A program made the translations under genes and the position numbers. The notes beneath the pieces are model-generated. The model worked only from the letters and a program-made list of their open reading frames with translations. It did not search any database and was not told the origin of the DNA. Below are positions 5,176-5,969 of a stretch of DNA of 5,969 nt, in pieces. The DNA is from Clostridia bacterium. Lineage in GTDB: Bacteria; Bacillota; Clostridia; Christensenellales; Borkfalkiaceae. The DNA is taken from positions 1 to 5,969 of the forward strand of contig JAGBSS010000051.1 of assembly GCA_017631725.1 (NCBI GenBank), given 5' to 3'. The first letter of the stretch is position 1; each line of letters starts with the position of its first letter.

Positions 5176-5969
5176 ATGGAAAAAGCACAAATAAAAGAAC
5201 AACTAAAATCTGTTTTGCGAGCCGTGTTTGATAATACAGACTTAACGGCGAAGAATGACAAATGGATAACAATTAAGCCAAACGGCGAAGAAGGAAAAGG
5301 CAAACATTTACTTTCAAAAGACGGTGAAAGCCCCAAAGAAGCCATTGACAGAACTTATGGCAATGAAGATTTTGAAAAAGAAACTAAATCATCGCCTATA
5401 GATGAAAACAGGCATCAAAAAGTAAAAAAAACAGATTACAGTAAACTTGCAAAAGAAATTGTTGAAAAAGAGGGTATAGAAAAAATAAAAGAAAATCTTT
5501 CATATCCTTATTCTAAAGATTATTTATGGAAATTAACAGGTAGAAAAGAAAATATTGATACTACAAAACTAAAAGAAGAAGTTGAAAAGCATCTATCCAC
5601 CCCCGCCGAGAAGGAAAGGAAGAAATATCAAGAAATCATTGATAAGTATGACAAAAAACAGAGTGTTGATAAGAATGATAAAGGCGAAAGTTGGTATGAC
5701 AGAGCATCAGTAGGTGAAATTAAAACTGATATAAAAGCAATAGAAACAAGCATAGATAAAGGTGAAAAAGAAATAGAAAGAATAAATGGCTTGTTAAAAG
5801 ATGCTCTACATTATTCAAAATATCGAAATGAATTGCAAGAAAAATTATCCTCTGAAAAAGATAAGTTGAAAGTCAATAAAGAAGATTTAACATACCTAAA
5901 AGCACATTTAGCAAAAAAACAAAATAAAGCAACTAACAGTATAACAGAATTTTTACAAAAAGGAGAAAA
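5176..5969 (+). CDS. Lysine/glutamate-rich coiled-coil protein with phage N-terminal motif, 3'-partial
   Basis: There are 264 codons before the right edge and no stop, so the gene is truncated by the window. The start is fixed by AAGGAG at ideal spacing. Residues 28-62 begin DKWITIKPNGEEGKGKHLL and continue KDGESPKEAIDRTYG. This 'W-I-T-I-x-P-N-G ... G-K-H' pattern resembles a short motif I recall from several phage head-module proteins. After about residue 72 the protein becomes very rich in Lys and Glu. It includes YSKDYLWKLTGRKENID (112-128), a predicted helix around 130-160, and a long coiled-coil-like region from about 180 to 250 without proline. GC falls from about 40% (5221-5340) to about 25% (5401-5520), so the gene looks like a fusion of two sources. 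Position after a DUF2213 gene would suit a scaffold-like protein, but the composition also suits an accessory protein linked to the adjacent nuclease. I do not assign a function. Confidence 0.85.
   Translation, partial: MEKAQIKEQLKSVLRAVFDNTDLTAKNDKWITIKPNGEEGKGKHLLSKDGESPKEAIDRTYGNEDFEKETKSSPIDENRHQKVKKTDYSKLAKEIVEKEGIEKIKENLSYPYSKDYLWKLTGRKENIDTTKLKEEVEKHLSTPAEKERKKYQEIIDKYDKKQSVDKNDKGESWYDRASVGEIKTDIKAIETSIDKGEKEIERINGLLKDALHYSKYRNELQEKLSSEKDKLKVNKEDLTYLKAHLAKKQNKATNSITEFLQKGE
5957..5965 (+). promoter_or_regulatory. Possible ribosome binding site for a gene beyond the right edge
   Basis: AAAAAGGAG followed by AAAA at the window's end has the form of a Shine-Dalgarno sequence with a start codon expected just outside. 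It lies inside the open frame of the gene at 5176, so it may equally be Lys-Gly codons; the sequence stops before this can be decided. Confidence 0.25.

Noticed and set aside
5046..5231. 61-codon forward frame starting at TTG in the gap and overlapping the gene at 5176
   Set aside because: It has no ribosome binding site, its composition is not protein-like, and it overlaps in another frame a gene with a perfect ribosome binding site.

Overview
This window is a stretch of tailed double-stranded DNA phage (Caudoviricetes) or prophage sequence covering DNA packaging and head morphogenesis. All genes are on the plus strand and packed tightly. The DNA is AT-rich, with hand-counted 60-base rows of about 30-47% GC in the head genes and about 15-33% in two later blocks. 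Overlapping stop/start junctions and one strong AAGGAG ribosome binding site fit a virus of a low-GC bacterium. Nothing in the sequence identifies the host, and a free phage cannot be told from a prophage here.

Layout: 1-1448 is the large terminase subunit, open at the left edge, so its true start lies outside. 1441-2805 is a DUF1073-type portal protein. 2802-3770 is a Mu F-like minor head protein. 3767-3928 is an unrecognised 53-residue gene. 3925-4506 is a DUF2213-type protein, probably the prohead protease or a protease-like head protein. These five genes overlap by 4 to 8 bases, and the last three junctions are all ATGA, so they look like one translationally coupled unit. The order terminase, portal, MuF, DUF2213 matches a common head module in which scaffold and major capsid genes would follow to the right.

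From about 4500 the character changes. A frame encoding a small PBECR-like nuclease domain (a phage relative of barnase, EndoU, colicin E5/D and RelE) runs to 5018. It has no convincing start codon. Its coding character continues upstream of the only standard start (GTG 4635) back to the end of the DUF2213 gene, and a one-base (-1) shift at a run of five G would fuse the two. A 157-base gap follows, containing a 13-bp inverted repeat, and then a lysine- and glutamate-rich protein (5176 to beyond the right edge) with a strong ribosome binding site. This last gene looks mosaic: a phage-like N-terminal segment at about 40% GC, then a coiled-coil-rich part at about 25% GC.

Working together, terminase pumps DNA through the portal into a procapsid. 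The MuF-like protein sits near the portal, and the DUF2213 protein probably acts in prohead maturation. The nuclease domain may be a cargo or accessory (moron) function attached to the head module. The possible DUF2213-nuclease frameshift fusion is the most interesting point in the window.
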